From Cristatella mucedo (lineage: Eukaryota; Bryozoa; Phylactolaemata; Cristatellidae): a DNA stretch of 64,000 nucleotides. Shown piece by piece: positions 23,701-33,520 of this stretch. The notes beneath the pieces were generated by a model that saw only the letters and a list, made by a program, of their open reading frames with translations, searched no databases and was not told where the DNA came from. The stretch is taken from NCBI GenBank assembly GCA_009760855.2, contig WPIO01000028.1, positions 1,798,001-1,862,000 of the forward strand. The letters are read 5' to 3'. Positions within the stretch are counted from its first letter, which is position 1. Every line of letters begins with the position of its first letter. Made by a program: the position numbers and the translations under genes.

Positions 23701-26700
23701 ACCAGCATGTGCGATCAGGCGATTGCAGCTGGTGCAAAACTCCGCAGCTAGGCTTGCCTGTCGTGAACGTCGCAGTTGCCACATTACTCCACTTCTCGCC
23801 GATCTGCTCTGGCTACCAGTCAAGCAACGGATTGACTTCAAGGTTTTGTCGCTCACTTTTAGGTCCCTTCATTCTATGGCTCCAGCCTATCTCTCCGACA
23901 TACTCCCCCATCAGGCCAAGCATCGTACCACCCGCTTTTCGGAATCCAACAGCTTACCACTACCTCGTAAACGCCTGAAATCCTTTGGAGACCGTGCATT
24001 TAGCTCGTATGCTCCCACAGCCTGGAACTCCCTCCCGATCTGCGTCAGAACATCCCCTGACCTGACCACATTTAAAAGGAACCTAAAAACAAACCTATTT
24101 AGGACAGCATTTAGTGGGTCCCTGTGATTTGTCCTTCACGTGCCTATGCATGCTGACACTGTGCATGCTGCCACTAACCACATTTGCATGCTGACCCTGT
24201 GCATGTCACCCCTAACCATGTTATTCATTTTGCTTGTTTTTCAAGCATGATTTTACTTACCATTTAATTTAATTTAATTTGCATTTCCCTTTGCAGAAAA
24301 TTTAAAGTGTCTAGAAAGAGATTAAGTTCTCTGAGGGCGCTTTATCAAGTACATTATTATTATTATTATTATTAATATTATTATTATGAGATTGTACTTG
24401 CTTGGCAGATCCACGTGTCGATGGACTCTAGCTGATAAGAGTGGATGCTCTTTTTTATTCTGGGTTCATTATAGACAGCTCTTACACATATGTACCTAAC
24501 AATCAGACTGTGCTGCCGCATGTTTTTTACCCAAGTTGGTCTTTGCCATAAAAGAACTGAGTTGTCTAGCGCAAAAGGATTGCATTGCATTGCATTGTTG
24601 ATTGATGCACTATGTATTAACGAATTACTCGGGCTGTCAGCCCATTTGCCTCAGTTTCCAGTAATGAAAACAGTGAGCTATTCCCAAACAAAGCCAGCAA
24701 TCTGCTTTCGAGACATCTGCAGACTCTCGATCTAAGCTACTCCACTAAAGTGCATCGGACAAACTGTTGCTTGTTCATTCGCAGCTTGCTTCTGTTGCAA
24801 ACGTTGTGTAGCAGCTTTTGCACTCACGTCCTTAGCCACAAAAGCAGTGCTAGTTTTTTCCGACACTAATAAATTCCGGTGAAGCTAGCACCTCCAAGCA
24901 CGGTTAGCAAGTCTCGAATGCTGCCTCGATAATTCAAATGTGCTGACCTTGGCAGATCAGGGGAGCAAAAAAAGAGCACCAATAGCTTATTATAGCAAGT
25001 CCATGTCCTTGCATAGAATGGTGTAATTCCACAGCAAGACTACGCATTCATAGCACCGGCCATAGTGTGAAACAAACTTGAAGCCTAAAGCACAACTGTC
25101 TCATTATGACACGAGTTGGGCTTATTATGCTGCTGACCCTAGATTGTAAGATCGCTGATTCTTAATAATTATAATTCAGTAAGCTCTAACAATCTAGACT
25201 GTGTATTATGCTCATGTTTTTATTTATATTTCTATGCCGGATGTGAAGCTGTGCCATTTAGTTCTTAACCCATCGGTAAAGTGATTGCACTTGAGTATGA
25301 CTTGAGTCGGAGGTGAGTATAACTTGAGTATGACTTCAGTCGGAGTAATGACTTGAGTAGGAGGTGCAAGTCCTTAAGGTAATAGTTCTTTATTGTCCTT
25401 TCTTATTTTTTAATCTCTCCTTTCTTCCTACACTCTCATATTGAATTAGTTAATGTTTTCTGTTTCTTAAAATGTAATTCATTTGTATAGCGCACTAAAA
25501 TAATTTGATCTCTATTAAAGTGCTTCACATATGCCACGGGCTCGAGCCCACTATCTCGGTCATCACCTGCATTCACCTTGAACTTGGCTGGGCGAGTACC
25601 TTGCCCAAGCCATAGGCGAGTTTTTTTACTTTACCCTGTACCTTATCGTCTGATTAAGGTCAGGGTATTCTATTGGCAGCAGCTGTCTGCTTGAGATCAT
25701 CTCATCACTGACTTCTATTTGGGTGTCCACTAGATAACCGAAGAATCTTAATTTTCTCTTCTCACTCAGCCATATCTGACTCACGTCCTCTTCAGTGTTG
25801 ATATCCTTTACTAGTATGTAATTTTGACTTGTCTCTATAATGTGTGCTAGGTGATGCATCTTCTGTTTTTTTGAACAACATTGTAATACCACTGGATAAA
25901 TGTGCCAGCTCATGCATCACAGCTACTATGCAAAGACTAGTTTCCAAATGCTTTTTCAGGTAAGTGACTGAATTACTCTAATAACTAGCAGGTGTAGGCA
26001 AGGTCAGACTGTATCGCGAAGGCATACATCACGACCATATTTGTTAACCCTTTTAAAAAAGCTGACAGTTACAGCGATCGGCTGGATTCTTAATCTAAGA
26101 TTCTCAGTTGAGTAAGCTGATTGGTACACACCATCTTCAAACTTCACTTAGTCAGCCCAAAAGAGTGGTGAAGCCCCGTTGAGTTTTGAATGTTTTGCAG
26201 CCAGTCAGTCCTAACATGCAGCTTCGCTTTCAAATATCTGGCATTTACCAAGAAAAAGTACGAATGCAACAGATATTATGAATTTATTTTTGGTATGCTT
26301 ATCAGTCAGGAAAAATGTGGCAGAGGTGAGCTGCCGTTAGACACGTGTTAGCTGGCAGAGCTCTCTTACCTTTTGTGCGAAGAGTGAAACTCCTAATTGT
26401 TGAATTTGGCTAATGCTGTCTCTGATCAAAGCGGCCTTGTACATATCCATCCAGTGTCATGACCGGACTTTTACGTGACTGCCAGCCTTTTTTGCCTGAT
26501 GATTGTACCTGAAACACTGCTTTTTAATTCGAAAAGTAGCGTAAACAATATTACTTTTTAATTCAAAAAGTAGCGTACCTATTAATCCTGCCTGCTCGAG
26601 AATTTTTTGACATTCTCGTTTGCCTCTTTCTGAAACCTTGCCTTTCGTATGCCAGTAATGCAGTTGAATGGGAGCCAACGAGTCCGAGTAAATAAAAGCC

Positions 26701-27909
26701 TGCTTGGAAGGATGACCCGATGGTGATATTTGTATTGGGTTGTGACACATATGCCAGTTCAGTGTCCCAACTGTTTAATCAGTACCCTTTAATGCTTTTA
26801 GATGTCCCTTTCAATAGTTGTTGGGATGTCTAGCTCTTCAGGTTTGCACCTCACACGACACTTGACCATGTCATGCTCTAACACGCTTGACAAGGTTGCA
26901 CAGCTTCGCGAATGCATTTTAGAACCTCGAACTGCACTGAATAGGTAATTGACATTAATTGGCCACCGTATAATGCATTTGAGGATAACACTACATTTAG
27001 ATATAGCACAAAAACTAATGTCTGATTTTGAAAACCATCACAAGTGCATCGTTGGCTGTTTGATATTTTGTTGAACCGAAGAGTCGTGTTGAAGCCAGGA
27101 CTTGCAGTTTCAGAGCGATTGACGATTGCTTTTTTTGGCCATTGCCAAATGGCCTATTCTTTGGCGTCTGCCGCACGTGATTAAGTTTCTTCAGGTGGCA
27201 ACACACCAGCCCATTATCGTTACTCCCTGTCTTGGATTTGTGACTGCCTACCATCGTGGCTAGCTAGAGACTATCAGGGTCTTTCTTGGTTAGGCTGCTT
27301 AACTCTGAATAGATGCCGATAAATGCCATTGGCAGTTTGCCTGTCTGTTGTTTGCATCTCACTAGCAGTGCGAACAGACACGAGGCCATCAGTGTTGCAA
27401 TATGTCACTAGCTTGTCTGCCATTGTTTGGCATTGGGCCAACTTAGGCCTTGCCAGCTTGTATCTGCCAGATTAGGCAGCTTCTTCTGTGCAAACATGCA
27501 GGGTGGGCACTGAAAGCAGATTATGCTAAATGGTCACTTGATCATTTAGCGGTCAGTTGACCTTTCAGGCCATGCGAAGTTACTCAGTCGCCTAATCTCT
27601 GTTAATGTATCGGTGCTCAACGATTATGTCTTTACTTTTAGAAAATTCAGAAATTATACCGAGTCTTCCCTCGTGTTTAGTTTGCCGCCGCAAACTTGAT
27701 TGGTTTCTCCTACACGATCCGAATGCTTTTCTGTTTAGAGTCTCATTAAAATGCTGGTTGTCACAAAGGCCCAGCTTGAGGAGAAGGACAATGAGGTGTG
27801 TGACTTACATGACTACGTTGAGCGGTTGCTCATCCGAATAATGAAGCTGGACGCCAGCCTGCTGCAGCATTCTACATCAATTGAGAGAGTGAGAAGCCAT
27901 GTTGCATGA
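19324..27909 (+). CDS. Rab11 family-interacting protein-like gene, last two exons
   Basis: Exon 19,324-19,694 follows a good acceptor (tctttgcttgcag) and ends at AAAGAG|GTGAGA in phase 0. The final exon 27,739-27,909 follows ttttctgtttag, starts in phase 0 and ends at TGA. Joined, they read SKE-SLIKML...[13 protein letters not shown]...[10 protein letters not shown], the coiled-coil Rab-binding domain that ends Rab11-FIP proteins. These bind GTP-Rab11 and guide recycling-endosome traffic. From the ATG at 19,338 the product would be 175 residues, but the frame is open to the acceptor, so upstream exons, including a C2 domain if class I, may exist; I could not find one. Residues 1-119 are charged, low-complexity linker. 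The 8,044-bp intron is packed with repeats. The RBD match is by recalled family pattern. Confidence 0.72.
19875..20100 (+). repeat. Repeat E, copy 1
   Basis: Shares order and sequence with 32,160-32,360 (ctgcaaacatag-ggtc, aatgcacg, tccataa/tagca). No coding capacity seen. Lies in the Rab11-FIP intron. Confidence 0.65.
20750..20782. repeat. (TA)n microsatellite
   Basis: About 33 bp of TA repeat directly before repeat R-C. Confidence 0.97.
20786..21050 (+). repeat. Repeat R-C, copy 2
   Basis: Over 90% similar by eye to 3,389-3,652. It ends with gagatacattacattacat, an ATTAC-type tail that merges into the TA/TACA microsatellite. Confidence 0.85.
21052..21220. repeat. (TA)n-(CATA)n compound microsatellite
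   Basis: A TA repeat to about 21,079, then about 130 bp of CATA tetranucleotides with few interruptions. The YMHTYIHT-type open frames on both strands are artefacts of it. Confidence 0.97.
22020..22200 (-). mobile_element. LINE-A / SINE-2 type 3' tails, two in tandem
   Basis: Two antisense tails follow one another (catttgtatagcactcccag, then catttgcatagcgtccactg), each starting at an aataatacattt end. Confidence 0.6.
22288..22984 (-). mobile_element. LINE-A 3' fragment (interrupted copy, distal part)
   Basis: The antisense 3' region and C-terminal coding part ([18 protein letters not shown] at about 22,810-22,866). Continues at 23,113 beyond a nested plus-strand tail. Confidence 0.8.
22985..23112 (+). 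mobile_element. LINE-A 3' tail nested in an antisense LINE-A
   Basis: A plus-strand tail (cagcaaatgtgaagtgccta, then ATT repeats) splits the minus-strand copy, whose sequence resumes at tggtcgtctaacgaaaggtc. Confidence 0.75.
23113..23460 (-). mobile_element. LINE-A reverse-transcriptase fragment (proximal part of the interrupted copy)
   Basis: The minus-strand frame carries [15 protein letters not shown], the intact motif C form of this family, then [14 protein letters not shown]. This gives the family reading YADD at the site that is YVDD in the long copy. Confidence 0.8.
23636..24385 (+). mobile_element. LINE-A 3' fragment with intact C-terminal frame
   Basis: An open frame at 23,636-24,127 ([20 protein letters not shown] to FRTAFSGSL then stop) gives the undamaged C-terminus of the LINE-A ORF. 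The 3' region, tail and ATT microsatellite follow to 24,385. Confidence 0.88.
24386..25284. other. Intronic stretch without recognisable repeat
   Basis: Part of the large Rab11-FIP intron. No domain or clear repeat family seen. Confidence 0.4.
25285..25370. repeat. Short irregular tandem repeat
   Basis: gagtatgacttgagtcggagg-like units recur four times with variation. Confidence 0.7.
25475..25625 (-). mobile_element. SINE-2, copy 2
   Basis: Antisense tail (gtatagcgcactaaaataat, aaagtgcttcacatatgcc) followed by the antisense tRNA-like part with the B-box region (gggctcgagccc) and gcgagtaccttgcc. Confidence 0.6.
25626..25913 (-). other. Unassigned 95-codon open frame
   Basis: It starts at ATG and runs into the SINE-2 boundary. 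Composition is normal and charged ([20 protein letters not shown]) without simple repeats. I do not recognise the family. It is antisense in the Rab11-FIP intron and may be a fragment of a mobile-element ORF or chance. Confidence 0.25.
25926..27200. other. Intronic stretch without recognisable feature
   Basis: Contains a local direct repeat of about 25 bp (aattcgaaaagtagcgta / aattcaaaaagtagcgta, 26,526-26,580). Otherwise nothing identified. Confidence 0.4.
27205..27315 (+). repeat. Repeat F, copy 1
   Basis: About 100 bp shared with 29,840-29,940 (tgactgcctaccatc, cggctagctaa/gagact, tagg-tgct). Class unknown. Confidence 0.7.
27739..27909 (+). other. Terminal exon: Rab11-binding (FIP-RBD) domain
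   Basis: Fifty-six codons then TGA. An amphipathic coiled coil ([16 protein letters not shown]) leads into [20 protein letters not shown], which lines up with the consensus ELExYIDxLLxRVMExxPxxL of FIP proteins. Tyr, the LL pair and the RIM triplet occupy the Rab11-contacting and hinge positions. The last 13 residues ([13 protein letters not shown]) are not conserved as far as I know. The exon is too short to stand out among chance frames. Its frame differs from the longer overlapping open frame at 27,605-27,841. Confidence 0.75.
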
Positions 27910-29130
27910 CCTGTCTACTGCTGAGAGCCAGTAGCTGTTGTCACGCACAGCTGCGATGCCATGTGAACGGTCATCCCTCGAATTTGCTGCAAACAGCTTT
28001 TTGTCTATGCAAATGAGCAGGCTGCTTGAACATAATTTATGCAAACATCGTTGCAACGGATGCCCGGATTTCAGTCCTTTTCTTTTCACTGAGCTGGGGT
28101 CGTCTGCTTGCAGAGTTGACTTGGTTACAGCAGACTGGCGATTGTGGTGGTCTTTCATGAGCCCTGGGCATTAGTGTGCTGACAGTTGAATCGTTGTCTC
28201 ACTCTGTTCTGGCTGCTGCTTATTGCGTGACAGCAGACAGCATGCACGAAGGAACGCCATGTCTGCCATAACCGTGGCATCACTCATCACTGCTGGTGCC
28301 CTACCGAGCTTTGTTGGTAAGAGCTTGGTAAGAATTGGCATCGCACTTGAAAAGGCATTGGATACTTGCAAACACAGGCCAAATCACGAGAGTACTGCAA
28401 GCATTTTTACCAGTAAGGCTGTGCCTATGCTGTGCATTTCACACTGGTTGCTCAGAGTGCCGTAGAAAAAAGTGCATGTTTATTATTACTTGTACATAAA
28501 CTGTTCTGATTTCAACCTTGTAATTTTTACGATATATCTTTGGTTCGCCATAGGTGTCTGAATAAGCTTATTTGGCAAAGTTTGTTTAGCAGTTGAGGTT
28601 GCAGGTTTTACGGTTTGTTTGACAATAATAATCAAAATAAGGCGTTTCTGTTAGCGCCCTGAGATAACTTTATCACTTTGTCGGTGCTTTAAGACTAGCT
28701 GCAAGAGAATCAATATCTGCAGGGTTACTGACATGCAGGGTGACAAGTATTCCAAAGCAAATAAGTTTCACACTTAGGTCAGCATGCTAAAGCAAACTTG
28801 AAGACGCTCATACCAACCAGCTAGTATGACCTCTGGCTGGTTGCAAGCATTGGATCATGTACTGGTACACTGGAACAAAAAAGGCAAGTACATTGAGGCA
28901 AAGCGAAAGTTGACCGGAACAGAAGCTTCACAAGAGGAGACTTAAAATATGCAAGGTCATCTCAGGCAAAGACCATAGCCTGGAGAAAGTTCCAGACTTT
29001 CAGTGGGGGCAAGCTGTAGGATTGCCATAAGATTTCGATTTATTGCGAAGAATGGCAGGAAGAGAGACGACACGAAGCAGAGTGGTTCGAAAGCGCTCTG
29101 GAGCAGCAAGGAGATCTGATGGGTAAGCTG
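27910..29130. other. Probable 3' untranslated / downstream region of the Rab11-FIP gene
   Basis: Follows the TGA at 27,907. I see no canonical AATAAA close to the stop, so the transcript end is unresolved. The short open frames carry no domain. Confidence 0.35.
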
Positions 29131-29133
29131 GTG

Positions 29134-29138
<5 letters not shown>

Positions 29139-29211
<73 letters not shown>

Positions 29212-29227
29212 GAGCGAGCAAGGGAGG

Positions 29228-29270
<43 letters not shown>
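29139..29270. repeat. Two (GA)n microsatellites
   Basis: GA repeats at 29,139-29,207 and 29,229-29,270, with a purine spacer between. Confidence 0.97.
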
Positions 29271-29839
29271 GGAGGTAACCCACAAGCCAGACCTAACGGC
29301 TTGAAATTAATTCCATGCTTGATTGGGTATGGCTGGGTGGGCCTCAACCTCCTACATTCTAAGCACCGAGCACTGGAACCCTGGAATGTTTGGGTAGCTG
29401 CTGCCTCTCAAGCCAGTCGATTTGCTAATGCAAAAACCAAAGTGACTGGCAGCATTAGCAACGTGCACCAATATTTGACCCGGATGCACGGTTGCATTGG
29501 AATAGTCAGAATGCAGTCAATCGACTAAAGATGAGACGACTAACAGCATTGTACACATGCTGAGGAGTTTCTCCGGAGCATATTGTCGGTCCTTGCAATA
29601 CTCTGTATAGCCCCGTGCCAAGCCGCAGTGTGCTACTGTCAAATGCCCTCTAGCATAATCCACAGCTGTTGATACACTGAGCTCACTTAGTGCAGGAAGG
29701 CACTGAAACTCCACCAACTAATATCAATTCAATGAGTGAAAAACGGAGCTCCTCAGAGTGAGACTCACGGCCTGAGCTCATAGCTTACGCTTATTTTTTG
29801 GCAACCGTCGTACGTTGAAAAGTATATTCATGGGCAGCC

Positions 29840-29940
29840 AATTATTGTTACTCTCTATCCAAGATTCGTGACTGCCTACCATCACGGCTAGCTAAAGACT
29901 ATCCAAGTCTTTCTAGATTAGGCCGCTATAACTCTCAATT
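29840..29940 (+). repeat. Repeat F, copy 2
   Basis: Matches 27,205-27,315. A SINE-1 begins directly after it. Confidence 0.7.
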
Positions 29941-30035
29941 GGTGAGCCGTGATGACACACTAGGTAAGACGGTTGCTTTTCACGACCTCGGACCCGAGGT
30001 CGTGGGTTCGAATCCTGTGGTGGGCAAACTAAGAA
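29940..30035 (+). mobile_element. SINE-1, copy b (head only)
   Basis: The tRNA-like head is clear: A box region tgacacactaggtaag and B box gggttcgaatcc. The usual body is replaced after ggtgggcaaa. The proline-rich antisense frame across it (CPPQDSNPRP) is a SINE artefact, not a gene. Confidence 0.8.
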
Positions 30036-30743
30036 ATCAGCTTTTCTGCTACCAGCGCATTCCGGCAGTGCGTTCTGCCACATCGCTCGACCGACGAGGC
30101 AGAACGGTTGTATCAGCAGTTGACCTACGAGCAACCGGATGTGCGTCTGGCGAGCCCTCTGGAGTTCCACGCTTATGATCCTGCTGTATGCTCCACAGGG
30201 CTTCCCACTCTTAGTGAGTGCCGTTCGGTCGAGAAACTACAGGCAACAAAATCGAGCAGAAACCGATAAGAAAATCATCTTGAATACTGGCTATACGTAA
30301 CGTGTCGAAGCACTAGATCAATTCACTTCGTTCACTCATTCAATTAGAACTATGTAAAATTAAATTAGAAATACTTTAAATAAACCGAGAGCCGCTTCTT
30401 GTTCATTTAGCTTATTCTGCACTCTCCGCGGTTGGCAGCTGCTATGGACTCTGCACTCTACTTCCTCTTTACTTTTAGCTAGAAGATGGCTGTGACTTTT
30501 TAGTGTGGATGACGCGGAGGCAAACAGCATAGGCCAGGTCGTCGCACGAAGTAAGCACATTCAGAGTGCTTAAAATTATTACCAGCTACGAACAAAAACG
30601 TTAATTCAAGAGAATGCAAAAGGAAACCACGGTGCAATCCACTGTAATTCTACAGCATTAAGCACCACTCCAATAGATATATTAGAGCTGGATATAAAGA
30701 AGCGTATTTCTCGTCCTTGGAGAAATGAATCAATATTAAACAT

Positions 30744-30925
30744 TAGCTGATTTTACAGCCTCTTTTGTGTAGCAGTAGTTTTTTTGGAGGTGAAAACCGT
30801 TAAGGCTCCTGACTTAACGGTTTTCACCTCCAAAAAAATTTGGCAAAACATGATCGCAAACTGCAGAATTTGAACTTCGAACTCAGTTTTAAACAGTGAG
30901 CACCTTACTTCCGAGGCTATAAACT
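30744..30925 (-). mobile_element. SINE-1, copy e, with internal inverted duplication
   Basis: The antisense family 3' end (tagctgattttacagcctct) is followed by a perfect hairpin (30,779-30,838) made from a SINE body segment and its inverted copy, then a degenerate head. Confidence 0.6.
30779..30838. repeat. Perfect inverted repeat, 26-bp arms, 8-bp loop
   Basis: The arm 30,779-30,804 (T7 then ggaggtgaaaaccgttaag) is the exact reverse complement of 30,813-30,838. The loop is gctcctga. Confidence 0.97.
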
Positions 30926-31428
30926 ATAATATCTCTGACGTTTCAACAGACCTGCTGCAGTACATCTGCTGGAGCGATTTGTCCAGAAATTTGATATGAC
31001 TACCATCATTTAATTAATTGCACTAGGGCTCCTACGGATCGGTACAAATCGGCTCCTAGGTGCAAAGTGGAGAGATCACTTTAAAAAGATGTATGACATC
31101 GCATTAATATTTTCAGAGATACCAGTCACAAATATGATTTAGTACTTATCCTGAAGTACAACCTCATTCATTGTATCAGTCAGTCACTTTAAGAGAAGGG
31201 GCAGTATTCTGCTAGTTATGTGGACGCTTTATTTAAAACGATACTCGTAATGGAATGAGCACGGTGCCTCCACTTTCGAACTTTTCTCAGCAGAGGAGTT
31301 GTTCCAACATTATGGCTGGCTTGAATTCGAGTGCAACAGATAAACTAATTCACCGGTTAGTGCCGTTGCATCTAAGTTACTTCAGTTGCCTTTATTTCTG
31401 GCCTGTCTGACTAACCCTCTGCAACTGA
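30926..31428. other. Stretch without recognisable feature
   Basis: No gene or repeat identified. Confidence 0.4.
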
Positions 31429-31990
31429 TTGAACGATTGGCAGCTTGTCAGATCTGTCATCGACGGTGTAGCCACCAAATCACACTCCCTTCTGTCTAAT
31501 TTTCAATGGCTTATTATCAACTCATTAAATCGACCTCGACGTCCTCTCTATGGCCTAAAGGTTGGTCTACTCACTTGCTACCTTCCACCTAACTCTGCTG
31601 CCTCGTTCCGGTGTGCCCTCGCACTAACCACTTCTAGGCTTCTTGTCACTCATTGCCGTTCTTGCGATAAATTGAAATTGATTGACGGTCAGGATTACAG
31701 CTCCCATGCGCCTACAGTACGAATCTGGATCCTCGTTTCTGAAGCGTCCTCCAATGACTTAAATTCATTTAAATTCTAGCTGAAGATGTACCTGTTTCGC
31801 TCCACCTTCCCAGCGCCCCGTGCAGGCAATCATTTCTCTGTTCGTACGTGCTTTCAAGTTTACCCGTGCAACATTCAGTGCATGTAGCTAATCAAGGGTC
31901 CTGCTTGGTGCAGTTGCTCCGAGTGTGTTCAAATGCGCTACTGTGCATGCATGCGACATCGTGAATGCCACTTTAGCGGGGCTCTAAAAA
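31429..31990 (+). mobile_element. Degenerate LINE C-terminus and 3' region
   Basis: The frame reads SSHAPTVRIW...NDLNSFKF, then after a stop LKMYLFRSTF. This is the pattern of LINE C-termini (APxxWNSLP...LxxFKxxLKxxLFRxxF) but distinct from LINE-A, so it is probably a third family. Confidence 0.55.
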
Positions 31991-32159
31991 TCCACCTGTA
32001 TGGATTTCAAGGGGATTTACGGTGGTTTACATAAAAAGTACTTGCTTTAATTAAAAATAGCTAAAAAAATGTCGCCAGAAAGTCTCTAGGTGCAAAGGAT
32101 GGGAAAGCGCAGCAAACTATTCCTACAATAGGGATATAACGATTTCCGCATCCAGGCAG

Positions 32160-32360
32160 AGCTAAGCTGCAAACATAGTGGTCATAATGTTGTCAGTCTC
32201 AGTTGATACGTGAAACGTATCGGTGAAGACCTGAGCCGCGGAATCAGGAAGATCGAGTTGCAGATGCGGCATTAATGCACGATGGTAGGGCAACAGTAGC
32301 ACGAAAAGTACTCCTGCTTCAAGATAGCAAGTCCAAATCCATAGCACAGAGAAGCCTATT
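32160..32360 (+). repeat. Repeat E, copy 2
   Basis: Matches 19,875-20,100 and abuts the LTR-like element at 32,362. Confidence 0.65.
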
Positions 32361-32361
32361 C

Positions 32362-32596
32362 TGTGGTTTCATTTAATTGATGACACTGCCCCTGATCGCT
32401 GTATGAGTGGGCTGTGACACTCGATGTGGTAAGTAGCCGGGACGTGGTACTAGCGATTGTTATGAGAAGGGAGTCGGGACTCCGGTGGGCAAGAGAGGCG
32501 AGAAGAGTTGTGCTTCGCCCTGCTCCGTGTGTAGGTGAAATAAACCTGGTGGTGTTGCTCGTCGGCTAGCGTTCTGTGCCGTTCGCAACGATAACA
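32362..32596 (+). mobile_element. Solo-LTR-like element, copy 1
   Basis: About 235 bp beginning tgtggtttcatttaattgat and ending acgataaca, similar throughout to 33,579-33,824. It carries an AATAAA signal (gtgaaataaacc) two thirds in, as LTRs do. There is no clear target duplication and no internal retroviral-type gene nearby, so 'solo LTR' is an inference. Confidence 0.5.
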
Positions 32597-33379
32597 CAAG
32601 CTACATATTCGATAACGACAGAGGGTTGCAGGCGTCTAACAGGGAAGACGTACAACAACCCTCTCGCACGTCTCCAAGCCTAGAGAAACGCTCAGTTCAC
32701 TGCACAGGGGCTACCGACTGCTTATTGTATGGCTTGGGGTTTTATGCTGCCTAAGGTGGAGTGTCGCAATACCGGTTCTTGAGAATAATAAATATATCGT
32801 TAGTCATAAATTGGATGATTTACCACGTCGCCGTTTCAGAAATAGGACGCGGAATCCAAGTGTTATAATAACTTGTAGTGAGGAGTTTGAAATATTTGAC
32901 GAATCATCGTTGACCTAAATAAATAACTTTAGCAAGTTGAGATGGTTTGATTCTTTTTGATTTATGTTTTGATTGATTCGTTTACCTCGCTGCATTATAA
33001 CATATTTTACTCTTTAAGGGACCTACTTGTATCAAGATATAAAAATGGACGTATAGCGTTCAACTCGCAGTGCCGTGGGAAAAAAGAACTCATGATTGCA
33101 CAAATACGGAGCCGACTTACACTCCACGTATGCTGCCGAGAGGGTACCATCGTCCGCCACGACTCAGGTTGAGCCCATCAGTAAAGTGATTCGCTTCGCT
33201 CAAACGACATTAAATGTTAACACAAAATTACACACGTTAGCATTGAAAATTCATTGGGCCAACTCATATAAGAAATGTTCATTGAACATGCACTGTAGCA
33301 GAGATGTATGTTGCTCGCAATAGTGTGTGCCCGCTAGCTTGTAATCAGGGCGTCCTCAGTGCCATGCAGCTAATATAAA
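32597..33379. other. Stretch without recognisable feature
   Basis: No gene or repeat identified. Confidence 0.4.
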
Positions 33380-33520
33380 AATATGTCTAATTTGTATATC
33401 GCCCCAAGAGAACTAAATCTCTATTCAGGCGCTTCACATATGCCCCGGGGCTCGGCCCCCCACCGACCTCAGCCAGGCCATTGTTGAGGCGAGCGGATTA
33501 ACCGATCGACCGAACCAGTT
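33380..33520 (-). mobile_element. SINE-2, copy 3
   Basis: Antisense tail (tatatcgccccaagagaact, caggcgcttcacatatg), then the tRNA-like part including gcgagcggattaaccgatcg. Confidence 0.7.

Noticed and set aside
25290-25370. CRISPR-like spaced repeats
   Set aside because: Units are irregular, spacers are not unique, and the genome is eukaryotic.
27605-27841. 78-codon plus-strand open frame
   Set aside because: It overlaps the Rab11-FIP terminal exon in another frame. The exon frame carries the recognisable domain and splice phase, and this one carries nothing.
28957-29347. Ser/Leu and Arg/Glu repeat frames here and at 7.2-7.5, 17.6-17.85 and 61.8-62.1 kb
   Set aside because: Translation of GA/CT microsatellites.
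29940-30035. Possible functional tRNA gene
   Set aside because: A and B boxes are present, but the sequence is multicopy, continues into a SINE body, and does not fold into a full cloverleaf with paired acceptor arms.
29913-30170. Minus-strand frame containing PPQDSNPRP
   Set aside because: Typical antisense reading through the B box of a tRNA-derived SINE. The same artefact appears at 63.1-63.3 kb.
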